This document shows, piece by piece, positions 23,920 to 33,149 of a stretch of DNA of 64,000 nucleotides. The stretch spans positions 604,561 through 668,560 of the forward strand of contig CAUYUJ010018493.1 in assembly GCA_963575745.1 (NCBI GenBank), read 5' to 3'. The DNA comes from Prorocentrum cordatum (Eukaryota; Sar; Dinophyceae; Prorocentrales; Prorocentraceae). Below the pieces are notes generated by a model. The model did no database searches and had not been told where the DNA came from. It saw only the letters and a list, made by a program, of their open reading frames with translations. The position numbers and the translations under genes were made by a program. Each line of letters starts with the position of its first letter. Positions within the stretch are counted from its first letter, which is position 1.

Positions 23920-24046
23920 CCCTTGGGACCAGAGAACATTTGTTTATCTGAAAAGGCTCGCCGTTCCGCCAGGAACCGTTCCGCCAGGACCTGTTCGATG
24001 CCGAAACGCACAGACATGATCGAAAAGTGTCGGCAGCCAGATCCAC
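23920..24046 (+). repeat. Dispersed ~115-bp repeat, copy 2
   Basis: Same family as 22136-22250. Carries an extra 15-bp tandem duplication (CCGTTCCGCCAGGA-like) at about 23961-23991. It follows the direct repeat with only a C-run between, so the two may belong to one longer repeat. Confidence 0.8.
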
Positions 24047-24122
24047 AATGACAGAGAAAGCCAATGCTGTCCTCTGGCCCCGGGGGCCGCAACTAAAAAA
24101 CGAACCAAACAACAAAGCTAAT

Positions 24123-24317
24123 TCACTGAAGGTGGTGACCCATACCTTGAGCCTTGAGCGGCACGAATGCATCGCAAATGGCTCCCGCGAGGGCCCTGCA
24201 GAGCTTTGGTGGGTAAGGCTCAGCCACCGCCGTCCAAAACATACCTTCTGAGTTTTTACCCTGGAGGTCAGATGAAGCCTGTGAGAAGCCGAGCACAGAT
24301 TGCCCCTTTTCCTGCAT
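24123..24317 (-). pseudogene. Short protein-like fragment, unassigned
   Basis: A 64-residue frame includes FWTAVAEPYPPKLCRALAGA, which reads like a conserved peptide rather than random translation. It resembles, from memory, a Y-P-x-x-L-C motif seen in dinoflagellate retroelement polyproteins, but I cannot name the family. It lies in the 3' part of the 6.3-kb element, downstream of the methyltransferase-like remnant. A GTATGG after the last sensible codon could be a splice donor, which is speculative. Confidence 0.2.
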
Positions 24318-24624
24318 ATTTTCTCAACCGAGTCTAAATCGACCAGCGCGACCAAAAAAAAATCGCGCGCTTTCTCCAAGGCGCCCCGAATTGGCAACAA
24401 TCAGTTGCGATTGTTTGAGAGCACGAATTGATTGCGAGAGAGGCGACCGCATGGGGCCAACCATATCCTGCTTGTTGCAGGATTATCCATGGACCCCGAA
24501 ATACGCATGCGACGGCAGACGCGCAAACAAGAAACGGTGAAGCTCATTAGCACATTGCCTACGTCTACTTCGGATTGATCCCTCTCCGGTAACCCTATAA
24601 GTCTCACCCCGTGATCGTTAGATC

Positions 24625-24800
24625 TCAGAGGTGGCGGCGCATCGCGGGCGCAGGGCCACGAAGCGCAAGGGGCCCCGGAGTGCATCCCAAGAGTGGCTCT
24701 CCCAAGAACCCAACCACCGCCATTGCTCGCCCCAGCCTGGCGGACCCAGCGAACGCCTCGAGAAACACTCGCATCCTCGGCGGCCGCCGAACGCGCGAGG
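24625..24800 (-). pseudogene. Start of a methyltransferase-like domain
   Basis: The frame contains FLEAFAGSARLGRAMA, a pattern like the S-adenosylmethionine-binding motif I (hydrophobic stretch, then F-A-G-S) of DNA methyltransferases. It follows directly after the recombinase, which is where DIRS elements carry their methyltransferase. Only about 55 residues remain before the stop at 24625, and the following DNA shows no continuation, so the domain is truncated. The substrate cannot be told from this. This frame is shifted relative to the recombinase C-terminus. Confidence 0.5.
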
Positions 24801-26140
24801 CGGCAGCGAGCCGGAGAGCGCCGCGGGGAGGTACTGCAGGCACCGCCGCGCGTGGGTCTGGCGGCGCTCGGGCAGCTTGGCGAACTCGCTGCCGAGGCGG
24901 CCTCCCTTCTCGCACCTCCTCGCGCTGGCGTCCGTCCGCTAGCGTCCTCGGCGCTTCGCGCCCGCCGGCGTGCGCCTCTGCTCGGCGAAGTCGCGACTCG
25001 CGCCCGAGTGCCGCAGGATGCGCCGCGGCGGCGGCCTCTGGAGCAGCAGCCTGGCGGCTGTAAGCTTGAAGCTCCTCGCGAACTCCGCCTGGCCGAAGGC
25101 GAACAGCGGCTCCTGCGGCCCGCGGCCCTGCGCCAGTCGCTCGCAGAGCGGCCCCAGCCACTGGTCCTCCGCGAGGTCGAGCAGCAACGACTCGTCGAAC
25201 TCCCCGCATTGATGGGGAGGCTGCGCTCGTCCTCTAGCGGGCGCAGGACCAGGCCCCAGTGGGCCAGCCCGCGACTGCCCCCGACGGCGGGCGGTGCCAG
25301 GTGCTCCACGCGCACGGTCTTCCAGTCGCCAGGGCGCATCAGGAACACCAGCCACAGCATCGCGCACATCGCCATGTCCCAGCGCTGGGGGGCCAGCAGC
25401 TCCATCGCGATGGCGAACGCCACCTCGGTAGGCAGCGGCAGGCGGCTGGCGGCGGGGGCCAGGTGGCTCCACCCCTTCAGCGCCTGGCGCGCCCGAGGGA
25501 GCGGCAGCTGACCTCCCTTCCCCAGCGTGGGGTCGGCCCAGGCTATCACCGCCATCAGGTTGGACCCGCGCCAGTGGTCGAGCCCCTCGAGGCACTGCTC
25601 GTCCATCCAGTCGCAGAGGTTCTGGTCGAGAGCCCCCACCGTCCCAGCAGCCAGGGGGGCGAGCGGGCTGGGCCGTTCCGGCAACGCGCTCACCGCCAGC
25701 CATGTGTCGAGCTCGTCGAGGAACTCCTGCGGCGCACAGACTCGGTGCGCACTGACTGAATCTGCAGGTGCAGCTCCTGCCCGGCCTCTAGCGCGCGGGG
25801 CGCTCGGCGGGCCGCCTTGAGCCTCCTCTGCGGTTCGGCCTGAGCGGGGCGCCTCGGGGTCCCGCGCGGCGTCGCGCGGCGGGCGGGCTCCAGCGTCGGC
25901 GGCCCTCGCTGCGATGCCTGGCAAGCAGCGCCCAGCGTCGCCAGCCGGCGCCTCGCCAGCAACGGCATCTTGGACCGGTGGCGGCCCAGGCTCTGGCTTC
26001 CCTTGTGGGCCAGCGCCGCCGCCTCCGTAGCCAGAGTGTCCGAGACCGCGCGACGGTCCGTGGGCGCGATTCCACTCGCTGGGGAACCGGCGTCCAGCGA
26101 AGACCGCGCCCGCGGCAAGGCCATGCGCCGGCGCGCTCCG
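24801..26140 (-). pseudogene. Tyrosine recombinase domain, inactivated
   Basis: The family cuts and rejoins DNA through a tyrosine, with Arg and His helping. The frame starting at 26197 is protein-like from about residue 157. It holds the SAM-like N-terminal core (around CDWMDEQCLEGLDHWRG, residues 195-211), the helix LPLPRARQALKGW (231-243) and the box-I arginine in LMRPGDWKTVRV (R288). At about 25206 the reading moves to the frame ending at 24939, which holds GEFDESLLLDLAEDQW and the box-II-like RHSGAS. That frame stops with TAG at 24939-24941, at a position that is usually Trp. In the same frame beyond the stop the expected R-R-Y-E-K reads R-R-C-E-K (TGC at 24912-24914), so the catalytic tyrosine appears lost. 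Expected motifs are from memory of relatives. Confidence 0.7.
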
Positions 26141-26149
26141 CAGGGCCGC

Positions 26150-26351
26150 GCAGACCCCCACGGCGGAGGATCCCCCCATTGCACAGAGCGCGAACACAAG
26201 TGAGGGAATCCAACATCAGGAGGTGCCGCGACTGAAAGTTGCGAATCGACCGGCAAAGGTGTTCAACAGCTGCCGTCCATGCAATGTTGTCTATCGGAAT
26301 GCAATGTTGTCTATCGGAATGGACCACTTCTGACGCATGATGACCGCCCAC
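26150..26351 (-). pseudogene. RNase H-like domain, C-terminal part
   Basis: The frame from 26351 carries HLLMLDSLTCVRALCNGG (the conserved D-S pair of RNase H-like domains). A neighbouring frame carries RRFPSEWNRAHGPSR, resembling the W-N-x-A-D-x-P-S-R end of this domain in relatives. It is cut from the upstream half by the 20-bp duplication at 26281-26320. Confidence 0.6.
26281..26320. repeat. 20-bp tandem duplication that breaks the frame
   Basis: The 20-mer GCAATGTTGTCTATCGGAAT occurs twice without a gap. Twenty is not a multiple of three. Frames on either side (from 27145, and from 26351) differ by exactly the shift expected from one extra copy, and both read the same I-P-I-D-N-I-A peptide at the joint. 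Confidence 0.95.
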
Positions 26352-27145
26352 CCCCGCTCCTCCAAGATAACCGGTAGGTCTGACCTAGCTATAGCCCTCT
26401 CCTGCATGTCCTCCTCCACCTCCTTCACCCAGCCGTCCATGTCGAGATCCCCCTGTGGCCCCAGAACTTCATGTCGAGACTTGGCGCGGGCCTTCCCCGA
26501 TAATCTCCAACGTTCATTGACCCGCCCAAGCTGGTGAACAACATCCCGAGGAATATCGCGAGATGCAACGCCATAGCCCCAGAAGGACGCGTCCGACGCG
26601 ACGACCTTTGAACTCCACGGCGCTCCAAAGTCACGACGGATCAAGGGGGTGATGCTCGGGGGCGCCTCCAGCCCCCATCGAACCGAATCCCAGAGAGCGA
26701 CGACCCCACGTTCGCGATGACGCGCAATGAACGCGCAGACAGACCGAAAGATGGATAGCGACGTGCGGCAGAGGAGAGCGAGAGAAGCACAGAGACCAAC
26801 CATTTTCTCAACGTCCCGAGCGGACACATTCTTGCGTCCGAGCAGTCCTTCGATAGCCAGATGGATGCGCCGTGCGCGGTCTGGCCGAGGTCGGATGGAG
26901 CCTTGCCCGCCATCGATCTCCCATCCACGCACCTCCTCCTTCTTCGAACATGTTGCAACTTCATGTGTGGGGGGACCTCGGGAACGCAGCGCTTCGCCCA
27001 CCTGGCGCACCAACCTCGCGACTGTCGAGCGGGAGGTGCCCAGAGCAAGGAAATGGTCTACATAGACTGCGTGGCATGCCGGGGTGGTCGCAGGCGGAAG
27101 TCCTCGATGATGAAGGAATATCCTGGATGAGTCTGACATAACCAC
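26291..27145 (-). pseudogene. RT palm motif C, thumb and RNase H N-terminal part
   Basis: A 284-residue frame. Residues 28-31 are YVDH, in the place of the RT motif Y-x-D-D, so the second Asp is His here. A connection region follows (SKKEEVRGWEIDG, about residues 67-79), then ASDASFWGYG (183-192), the first catalytic Asp region of an RNase H-like fold of the DIRS and pararetrovirus type. The frame ends in the 20-bp duplication at 26281-26320. Upstream it overlaps the frame that holds motifs A and B, shifted by one. Confidence 0.8.
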
Positions 27146-27771
27146 AGTGCGCGAGACCGCCCCATCGTCAGCACGCGAAGCCGGGGATGCGCAAACGTGC
27201 TCGGGCTCACTCGCATGCCATCCCCATCAGATAGGCCTGCCACCCAAGATGGCACCGCCGGAATCGAGAAATACCATCTGAGCCTCGCAGGCAGCTCGAA
27301 GTGGTAGAACGCATCTGTGATGTCGACAAGGCCAACATATAGCGTGCTCCCCGCGGGCACCTCCAGGCGCGAGAGCGCAGCCCCAATGCTCAGCTCGACG
27401 GGGTTGGCAGGAGAGAACCAGCAGTTCGATCGGCGGCCGCCGATCACCAGGCGCTGGTTGCCGTTCTTCTTTCTGACGAAGAACAAGGAACAACGCTCCA
27501 GAAGCTGGGCGGTGTAGTCGACCATGCCGACCTTCTCAGGCTTCTTGATCAGCCTCTGGTGCTCTTGCGGCGAGCTACGCAGCACCTCGCCCATGTGCGT
27601 CTCCCGAGGGGCGCTCTGGAGGTTATGGGCAGCTGCTGCATGTTCGAGAAGTTCAATCTCAGTAAACCCGTCGACTTCAGCATCTCCACCGGCTCCAACA
27701 AGATATGCTAGCGGTACGGGGCGGTTGCCACTCGCCGGCGGCGAAGCCTTCAACTCGTCGTAGGGCACCAA
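27058..27771 (-). pseudogene. Reverse transcriptase, fingers and palm motifs A and B
   Basis: A 237-residue frame. LFFVRKKNGNQRLVIGGRRS (residues 96-115) is the fingers motif, normally K-x-x-G-x-x-R-x-x-x-D with the last D here G. GLVDITDAFYHFELP (147-161) is motif A with its catalytic Asp. RVLTMGRSRALWLC (199-212) sits where motif B lies. The frame reaches past these into the region before motif C, but the YVDH itself is in the next frame (from 27145). A frameshift therefore splits the palm between about residue 213 and the stop at 27058. Confidence 0.85.
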
Positions 27772-28207
27772 GGTGGACTGGGAGTCCTATTGCACCGCGC
27801 ACCCTCGGAGCTCCTGCAGGGCTCCCGAGGGCGTGGGGGGAGGGGGCGGGCCCGTCGCCACGGCGGCGCCAAATGCACGACGCTGCACCGCCGCCTGGGG
27901 GGGCGCCACCCTGGCGCGAGACGCCAGCAGAAGACCCCTGCTTGCATCCCGCCAGCTCGTTGAGGGTGGAGAGGGCCAGGTTCGAGATGCCAGTGATCGC
28001 TTGGCGCCGTTGCGCCCGCCGACGAACGCGACGACAAGGCCCCGCGGACCGAGGAGGCGGCGCCGCGTCGCTCCCAGCCAGTAGAGGCACGGGAAAAAGC
28101 ATCACGCTGTCGAGGGCCGTCTGATTGAAGCGGCTCCGAAGTACACTTCCAAAACCCCGGCGGCCCAAGACCAGCAGGCAAGTGAATTCGCCCTTCGCCA
28201 GGTACAT
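27677..28207 (-). pseudogene. Retroelement linker upstream of the RT
   Basis: The peptide around LFPVPLLAGSDAAPPP and RVRRRAQRRQAITGISNLAL resembles the linker that precedes the RT in related dinoflagellate polyproteins (a basic RRxRRRAQR run, then a helix ending ALNELAG). The downstream half of this frame, after about residue 95, looks like out-of-frame reading. It lies between the gag-like part and the RT, one frame away from each. Confidence 0.5.
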
Positions 28208-28279
28208 AATGCAGCAAGCTCGATGGCGAGGCCGGGGCAGGAGGGTGAGCTTGCATCCGCCCCTCCCCCCCGGGGGCTC

Positions 28280-28737
28280 TCACCCCGGCTTGTCCTTCTG
28301 CTTGCGGCGGAGCTCGCGCTCCTCCTTCGTCTTCCGAATGTTCTTCATGAGGGCGGCGCCCTTCTCCACCTTGGCCTTCGCGTGGTCTAAGAACGACGGC
28401 ACCGCCATCGGCAAGTCGCCCGCGCGGCTGAGCCCCGAGAAGGCGGTGGCCTCCTCGATCGACAGGCGGCTGCTCGAACCCGCGTCCGTCTCCCTGATCT
28501 TGTCATGGTAGGCCCATTCGATCGTCTGAACGCGGCGAATCGCCGCCTCCATGCACGCGAGGTTGCCAATGTCGAGTTGACCGTGCTGACCCGCCAGATG
28601 CGAAGCAGCGTCTCGTGCTCCGCGACGCCCCACTGCTCGGGCTTCAGGTGGCAGATACTGCGAAACATCAGGCGACGGTCCAACGGCGCGTGGCGACGCA
28701 AAAAGAACGAGAGGCACCGCGTCATGCTACGGGCCAC
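28280..28737 (-). pseudogene. Gag-like region, second conserved segment, frameshifted
   Basis: The frame from 28737 gives FFLRRHAPLDRRLMFRSIC and EQWGVAEHETLLRIW. A +/-1 shift near 28590 moves to the frame from 28717, which gives LDIGNLACMEAAIRRVQTIE and a charged tail with KTKEERELRRKQK before the stop at 28280. The N-L-A-C-M-E and terminal basic run match relatives I remember. Role in the element is probably structural (nucleoprotein), by position only. Confidence 0.6.
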
Positions 28738-28987
28738 TGACTGGGAAGTCCTCGAAGTCCTCCAGCTGGCAGCTGTCGACGACGTCCTTCCAGTCGCGCC
28801 CCCTGCCTCCAGCGCCGCGCTTCGCGAGGGGCGGTCGGGCGTCCGATGGCGGAGCAGGGGTGTCCGCCTTCCCTCGGGGCGAAATGCGCGCCACGAAGTC
28901 CGGCGGCTCCTCGCTAGTGTACTCCACTAAGACCCCGTCCTTGCCACCCAGCGAGAAGATGCCCTTCATGCCGACGAACACCGTCAC
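28727..28987 (-). pseudogene. Gag-like region, acidic linker
   Basis: An 86-residue frame with VGMKGIFSLGGKDGVLVEY, then a Pro/Arg-rich linker and DWKDVVDSCQLEDFEDFPVSGP at the end. It continues the conserved gag-like part in a third frame. Confidence 0.5.
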
Positions 28988-29594
28988 GGGGCTTCACCTC
29001 GCGGCCCAGCTCGCACCCCAGCACGTTGTCGGACTCGACGACGCGCCAGACTCTAGTCTCAGGCGTGCCGGTGCCGCCAACCACCAGAGCGCCTGCCTCG
29101 CCTCGGCGCGGCGCTGCGGAACCTCCATCCGGCAGCCGCAGCGCGTGCTGGATGAAGGCGGCACCGAGGAGGTCCTCGACGCCCGCGCGCTGACCGTTGG
29201 CAAGACGCACGATCGGGCAGGTGGCGGGAGCCTCGTCCGTCCCAGGCGCGATCTTGGCCGCGTAGGTGGCCGCGCGCGTGATCTCGGTGCGAAGGTGCCC
29301 GTCGCCCAGCTCGCCGGCAGCGAAAGTGTAGATGTCGCCCCGAACACCGCGCGGCAAGCGGCCATCAGCTGCAAGGCGAAGCCACTCCACAGGGCTATCA
29401 GTCGGATCGCCCCCCACGATCGACTCCGCGTACTGGTCCGCATCGGGCGTACTGACGATCCAGCCCACGACGCCCGAAGCCTTCGGAGGGAGCGGCCAGC
29501 ACAGCAGGCGCTCATGCCAGAGCGCGGCCCCCCCGTATCGGACCAGGATCAGCTCCCCCGGCACCAGCTCGGACGATGACGCCACGGCCAGCAT
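28914..29594 (-). pseudogene. Gag-like region, first conserved segment
   Basis: A 226-residue frame. Recognisable parts are PGELILVRYGGAALWHERLL (residues 13-32), GWIVSTPDADQYAE (about 44-57) and RLPRGVRGDIYTF (about 79-91). The H-E-R-L-L and W-I-V-x-T-P-D-x-D-x-Y-x-E motifs are, from memory, typical of the region before the RT in dinoflagellate DIRS-like polyproteins. Function is unknown. The first ~10 residues overlap the leader frame. Confidence 0.65.
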
Positions 29595-30006
29595 GGCTCT
29601 GGCGGCCCCTGCACAGATGGGATGCGCCCAGCGAGCAGCCTCCTCCGCAGCAGCAGCAGCTCAACGTCAGCAGTAGGCTAGCGAACCACAGCGGCACGCA
29701 CCTCCCGAGCGCCTCGGCGTCGCCCGCGGCCTCGCGGGCAGGCGAAGGGCAAGGAGGCGGCTCCTCCCGCTCGGGCGCTTCGCAGGCCGGGCAGGCAAGC
29801 GGCGCGCACTTCACATGCGGGCAGCTGACCGGCTGCGCCGAAGGGCAGGTGAGCGACACCTGCGGGCAGCTCAGAGTCGGAGCAGGGCGCGCAGGAAGCG
29901 GCGGGCAGGCGACGGCGGGCGGGCACGCTGGGCAGCGTCCAATCCAGGCCCCTCCCACGCTCGCCAGCCCCAGGATCGCCGCCTGAGCCACCTGCGACAC
30001 CACCAT
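29512..30006 (-). pseudogene. Cys-rich leader with one membrane segment
   Basis: The ATG at 30004-30006 lies about 50 nt after the 77-bp direct repeat, which supports this as the element's first codon. Residues 1-22 are hydrophobic (VSQVAQAAILGLASVGGAWI). Residues 25-75 hold repeated C-P and C-P-x-C motifs (for example CPACPPAVACPP). A hydrophobic stretch VPLWFASLLLTLSCCCCGGG around 103-122 looks like a membrane helix. The protein-like reading then shifts into the frame from 29594. A Cys-Pro-rich, membrane-anchored leader is unusual for a retroelement gag. Confidence 0.6.
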
Positions 30007-30055
30007 GCAATGCGAACCTGGCGAAAACCCGCAGCCAGAGGGCGCGGGCTGAAAG

Positions 30056-30132
30056 GCTTGAGCGAAAGTAGCCCCAGAGGTGACAACTTATCGGACGGGC
30101 TGGCATTACAAACTCGTGTGGAACACTACAAT
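30056..30132. repeat. Direct repeat at the 5' side of the retroelement
   Basis: Partner of 23828-23904. It sits upstream of the first ATG (minus strand) and meets the 42-bp array within a few bases, so it is the likely 5' edge. Confidence 0.8.
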
Positions 30133-30136
30133 ATCA

Positions 30137-30760
30137 AATCCTTCGTGAGTTACGCTGTATTCGCGCCCCCGAAACCACGATCCTTCATACATTGCACCAC
30201 GTTCGCGTCCACGAAGCCACGATCCCCCGTAGAAGAAACCGTAGTCGCGCCCCCGAGGCCACGATCTCCAGTAAACAACGCTACATTCGCGCCGTTGGGG
30301 CCACAATCGTCGTAACATTACGCCGCCGTTGCGCCCCCGAGGCCACGATCCCATGCATATCATTCAAAGCTCACGTCCCCGAGGCCAGCGACCCTTGCAA
30401 ATTGCACATGTGTTGCGTCCCCGATGCGACATACCATCGTGAAATATACCAAATACGCATCCCCGAGGCCACGAACCCTTGGAAATTATGCAATTGGTGC
30501 GCCCCCGAGGCAACACATCTACGTACATTACTCAAGTGTTGCGTTCCCGAGGCAAACGACCTTCGTAAATTACACCATATTCGCGCCCCCGAGACTCGAA
30601 CCCATAGGAAATTGTATGACCCGCGTCCCCGAAGCCACAAACCCTCGTACATTGCTGAATTCGTGCGTCCCCGAGGCAACACACCTTTTGCAAATTATTC
30701 AACATTCGCGTCCACACGGCCATAAACCGTCGCAAATCGCACCACGTTGGTATTGCCGAG
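30137..30760. repeat. 42-bp satellite, about 14 copies
   Basis: Units with CGCCCCCGAGGCCACGATCC followed by a variable AT-rich part (CGTAAATTACAC and variants), spaced 42 bp (30175, 30217, 30259). Same family as 4665-4872. Confidence 0.9.
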
Positions 30761-30769
30761 GCCCAGAAA

Positions 30770-31193
30770 GCTCCAAGGCACCCGAAGGTGGTTCCAAGAC
30801 GGCCCAAGAGGGCCCCGAGAGGCCCCAAAAGCACCCCAAGAGCCCCAAGATGCCAACATCGTCGATTTTACAAAAGGTTGTTGAAGGAGTTTGGGGTTCT
30901 TTCATGTTCGGCTTTCCGACACTCCAAGATGGCTCCAGAAGCTCCCCAGACCGCCTCAAGACAGCCCAAGACGCAGGCCCCAAGATGCCCCAAGAGGCGC
31001 CAAAGCCGCGCCAAAAAGGCATTCAAGAGGACCAAAATATACATCACGAGGCCCCAAGAGGCCCCCAAGAAGCGCCGAAACCGCCTCCAAGAGGCCCCCG
31101 AGAGGCTCCCCACGACACCCCAACACATATACAAGAGGCCTCAGACCCACAACCCAGAGACGGTGGCGGGATGGGCCGAAGGCCACCGGGATC
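30770..31193 (+). repeat. Class-A array, leading diverged part
   Basis: CCAAGACGGCC-type repeats, one head (ACATCGTCGATTTTACAAAAGG at 30857-30878), and at the end GGTGGCGGGATGGGCCGA (31162-31179), a phrase also found at the end of the class-B arrays (46069-46086 and 59480-59497). Confidence 0.8.
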
Positions 31194-31978
31194 CGCCGCC
31201 CCCTGCTTGCAGGGGTGCACGGCGTGCTGGATGAGTTTGGTTTTGGTTCTTTTTCTTAAAGAACTCCCCAGTGGGCTTCGGCCCGTCCCGCCGGCCACCC
31301 GCAAGGTTCCGAAAATCCGTCTGTCAATGCCCAAAAACGGCCGTTTCGCTCGGGACATCCTCAAAAAATCGCGAAGATGGCGCAAGATGGCCTCCAAGTC
31401 CGCCCGAGATGGTCCAAGACGGCCTCCAAAACGGCCCAAGAGAGTCCAAGACGGCCCAAGACGGCCCAAGAGGCCCCCCAGAGGCCTCCCAGACGGCCCA
31501 AGAGGCCTCCAAGAGGTCCTCCAGGAGAGTCCGAAGAGGCCAAAATCATTGATTTTCCCTTGGTTTTTGAAGGATTTTGGCATTTGCGCCTTTTCGGCTC
31601 TCCGACGGCTCAAGACGGCCCAAGAAGCCCCCAAGATCGCCCAAGAGGCCCCCAAGAGAGCCCCATGATGGCCCAAGTGGCCTCCAAGATGGCCCCTAGA
31701 GGGCCCCAAGAGGGCCCAAGAGGCCTCCAACACGCCCAAGATGGCCTCCCAGACGCCCAAGATGGCCTCCAAGACGGCCCTGGAGCATTCCAAGCGGGCC
31801 CCAAGTCGGCCCATAGAGGCCCCCCAAACGGCTTCCGACGGCTTCAGACGTGCCAGGAACCCACCAAGATGGCCGAAGTTGGCTCGAAGCTGGCCCGAGA
31901 CGGCCCAAAAAGCCCCAAAGATCGCCCAAAGCTTGCCCAAGAGGCCTCCAAGACGGCCAAGATGACCTTCAAGATGCC

Positions 31979-32217
31979 CACGTGTTCCCCGAAGGCTTTC
32001 CAAACCGATTCGGGGAACACGTGGTCCGATAGCTTGGCAGGTCTGGCCTCAACGTTCGGCCACATAGGCGCTTCCAAAAAGGCAGGGGGCGGCGGTGATT
32101 CGCCGTAGGCGTCTTCGATCCGCCGCCCCCTGCTTGCAGGGGTGCACGGCGTGCTGGACGATTCAGGTTTTGGTTTTGGTTCTTTTTCTAAAAGAACTCC
32201 CCAGTGGGCTTCGGCCC
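31979..32217 (+). other. Hairpin cluster H1-H5, unit 1/2 joint (reference copy)
   Basis: H1 pairs CACGTGTTCCCCGAA (31979-31993) with its exact reverse complement at 32009-32023, loop 15 nt. H2 pairs AGGGGGCGGCGG (32084-32095) with CCGCCGCCCCCT (32120-32131) and encloses a small hairpin CGCC-GTA-GGCG. H3 is CCCCTGC-TT-GCAGGGG (32127-32142) and uses the last bases of H2, so the two compete. H4 is GTTCTTTT-TCT-AAAAGAAC (32179-32197). H5 is GGGC-TTCG-GCCC (32206-32217), a UUCG-type tetraloop. The strand is set by the orientation of the array and is not proven for transcription. Confidence 0.85.
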
Positions 32218-32910
32218 GTCCCGCCGGCCACCCGTAAATCTCATAAAACCCATCTGTCAATGCCCAAAAACGGCCGTTTCGCTCGGGACATCCTCAAAAA
32301 ATCGCGAAGATGGCCCAAGATGGCCTCCAAGTCCGCCCGAGATGGTCCAAGACGGCCTCCAAAACGGCCCAAGAGAGTCCAAGACGGCCCAAGACGGCCC
32401 AAGAGGCCCCCCAGAGGCCTCCCAGACGGCCCAAGAGGCCTCCAAGAGGTCCTCCAGGAGAGTCCGAAGAGGCCAAAATCATTGATTTTACATTGGTTTT
32501 TCAAGGATTTTGGCATTTGCGCCTTTTCGGCTCTCCGACGGCTCAAGACGGCCCAAGAAGCCCCCAAGATCGCCCAAGAGGCCCCCAAGAGAGCCCCATG
32601 ATGGCCCAAGTGGCCTCCAAGATGGCCCCTAGAGGGCCCCAAGAGGGCCCAAGAGGCCTCCAACACGCCCAAGATGGCCTCCAGACGCCCAAGATGGCCT
32701 CCAAGACGGCCCTGGAGCATTCCAAGCGGGCCCCAAGTCGGCCCATAGAGGCCCCCCAAACGGCTTCCGACGGCTTCAGACGTGCCAGGAACCCACCAAG
32801 ATGGCCGAAGTTGGCTCGAAGCTGGCCCGAGACGGCCCAAAAAGCCCCAAAGATCGCCCAAAGCTTGCCCAAGAGGCCTCCAAGACGGCCAAGATGACCT
32901 TCAAGATGCC

Positions 32911-33149
32911 CACGTGTTCCCCGAAGGCTTTCCAAACCGATTCGGGGAACACGTGGTCCGATAGCTTGGCAGGTCTGGCCTCAACGTTCGGCCACATAGG
33001 CGCTTCCAAAAAGGCAGGGGGCGGCGGTGATTCGCCGTAGGCGTCTTCGATCCGCCGCCCCCTGCTTGCAGGGGTGCATGGCGTGCTGGACGTTTCAGGT
33101 TTTGGTTTTGGTTTTTTTTCTAAAAGAACTCCCCAGTGGGCTTCGGCCC
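32911..33149 (+). other. Hairpin cluster H1-H5, unit 2/3 joint
   Basis: H1 32911-32955, H2 33016-33027 with 33052-33063, H3 33059-33074, H4 33111-33129 (one C to T change gives a T.G pair), H5 33138-33149. Otherwise identical to the reference. Confidence 0.85.

Larger units (their letters stand above)
23828..30132 (-). mobile_element. DIRS-like dinoflagellate retroelement, decayed
   Basis: Read on minus, the order is: a Cys-rich leader with a membrane segment, a conserved gag-like region, a reverse transcriptase, an RNase H-like domain, a tyrosine recombinase, and the start of a methyltransferase-like domain. Known DIRS elements also combine RT, RNase H, tyrosine recombinase and often a methyltransferase, and use recombinase-mediated integration rather than a DDE integrase. 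Similar polyproteins are common in dinoflagellate gene sets (family knowledge). This copy is dead: the reading frame changes at least eight times, a 20-bp duplication breaks RNase H, and the recombinase has a stop codon and probably lacks its tyrosine. Direct 77-bp repeats at 23828-23904 and 30056-30132 may mark its ends. The 5' end abuts a 42-bp satellite array. Confidence 0.8.

Noticed and set aside
24401-24900. C-terminal ~165 residues of the 598-residue minus frame
   Set aside because: The recombinase continues in another frame here; this part is out-of-frame reading and spacer.
31979-32217. Hammerhead ribozyme in the hairpin cluster
   Set aside because: The conserved CTGATGA and GAAA core words are absent; other ribozyme classes cannot be judged without a covariance-model search.
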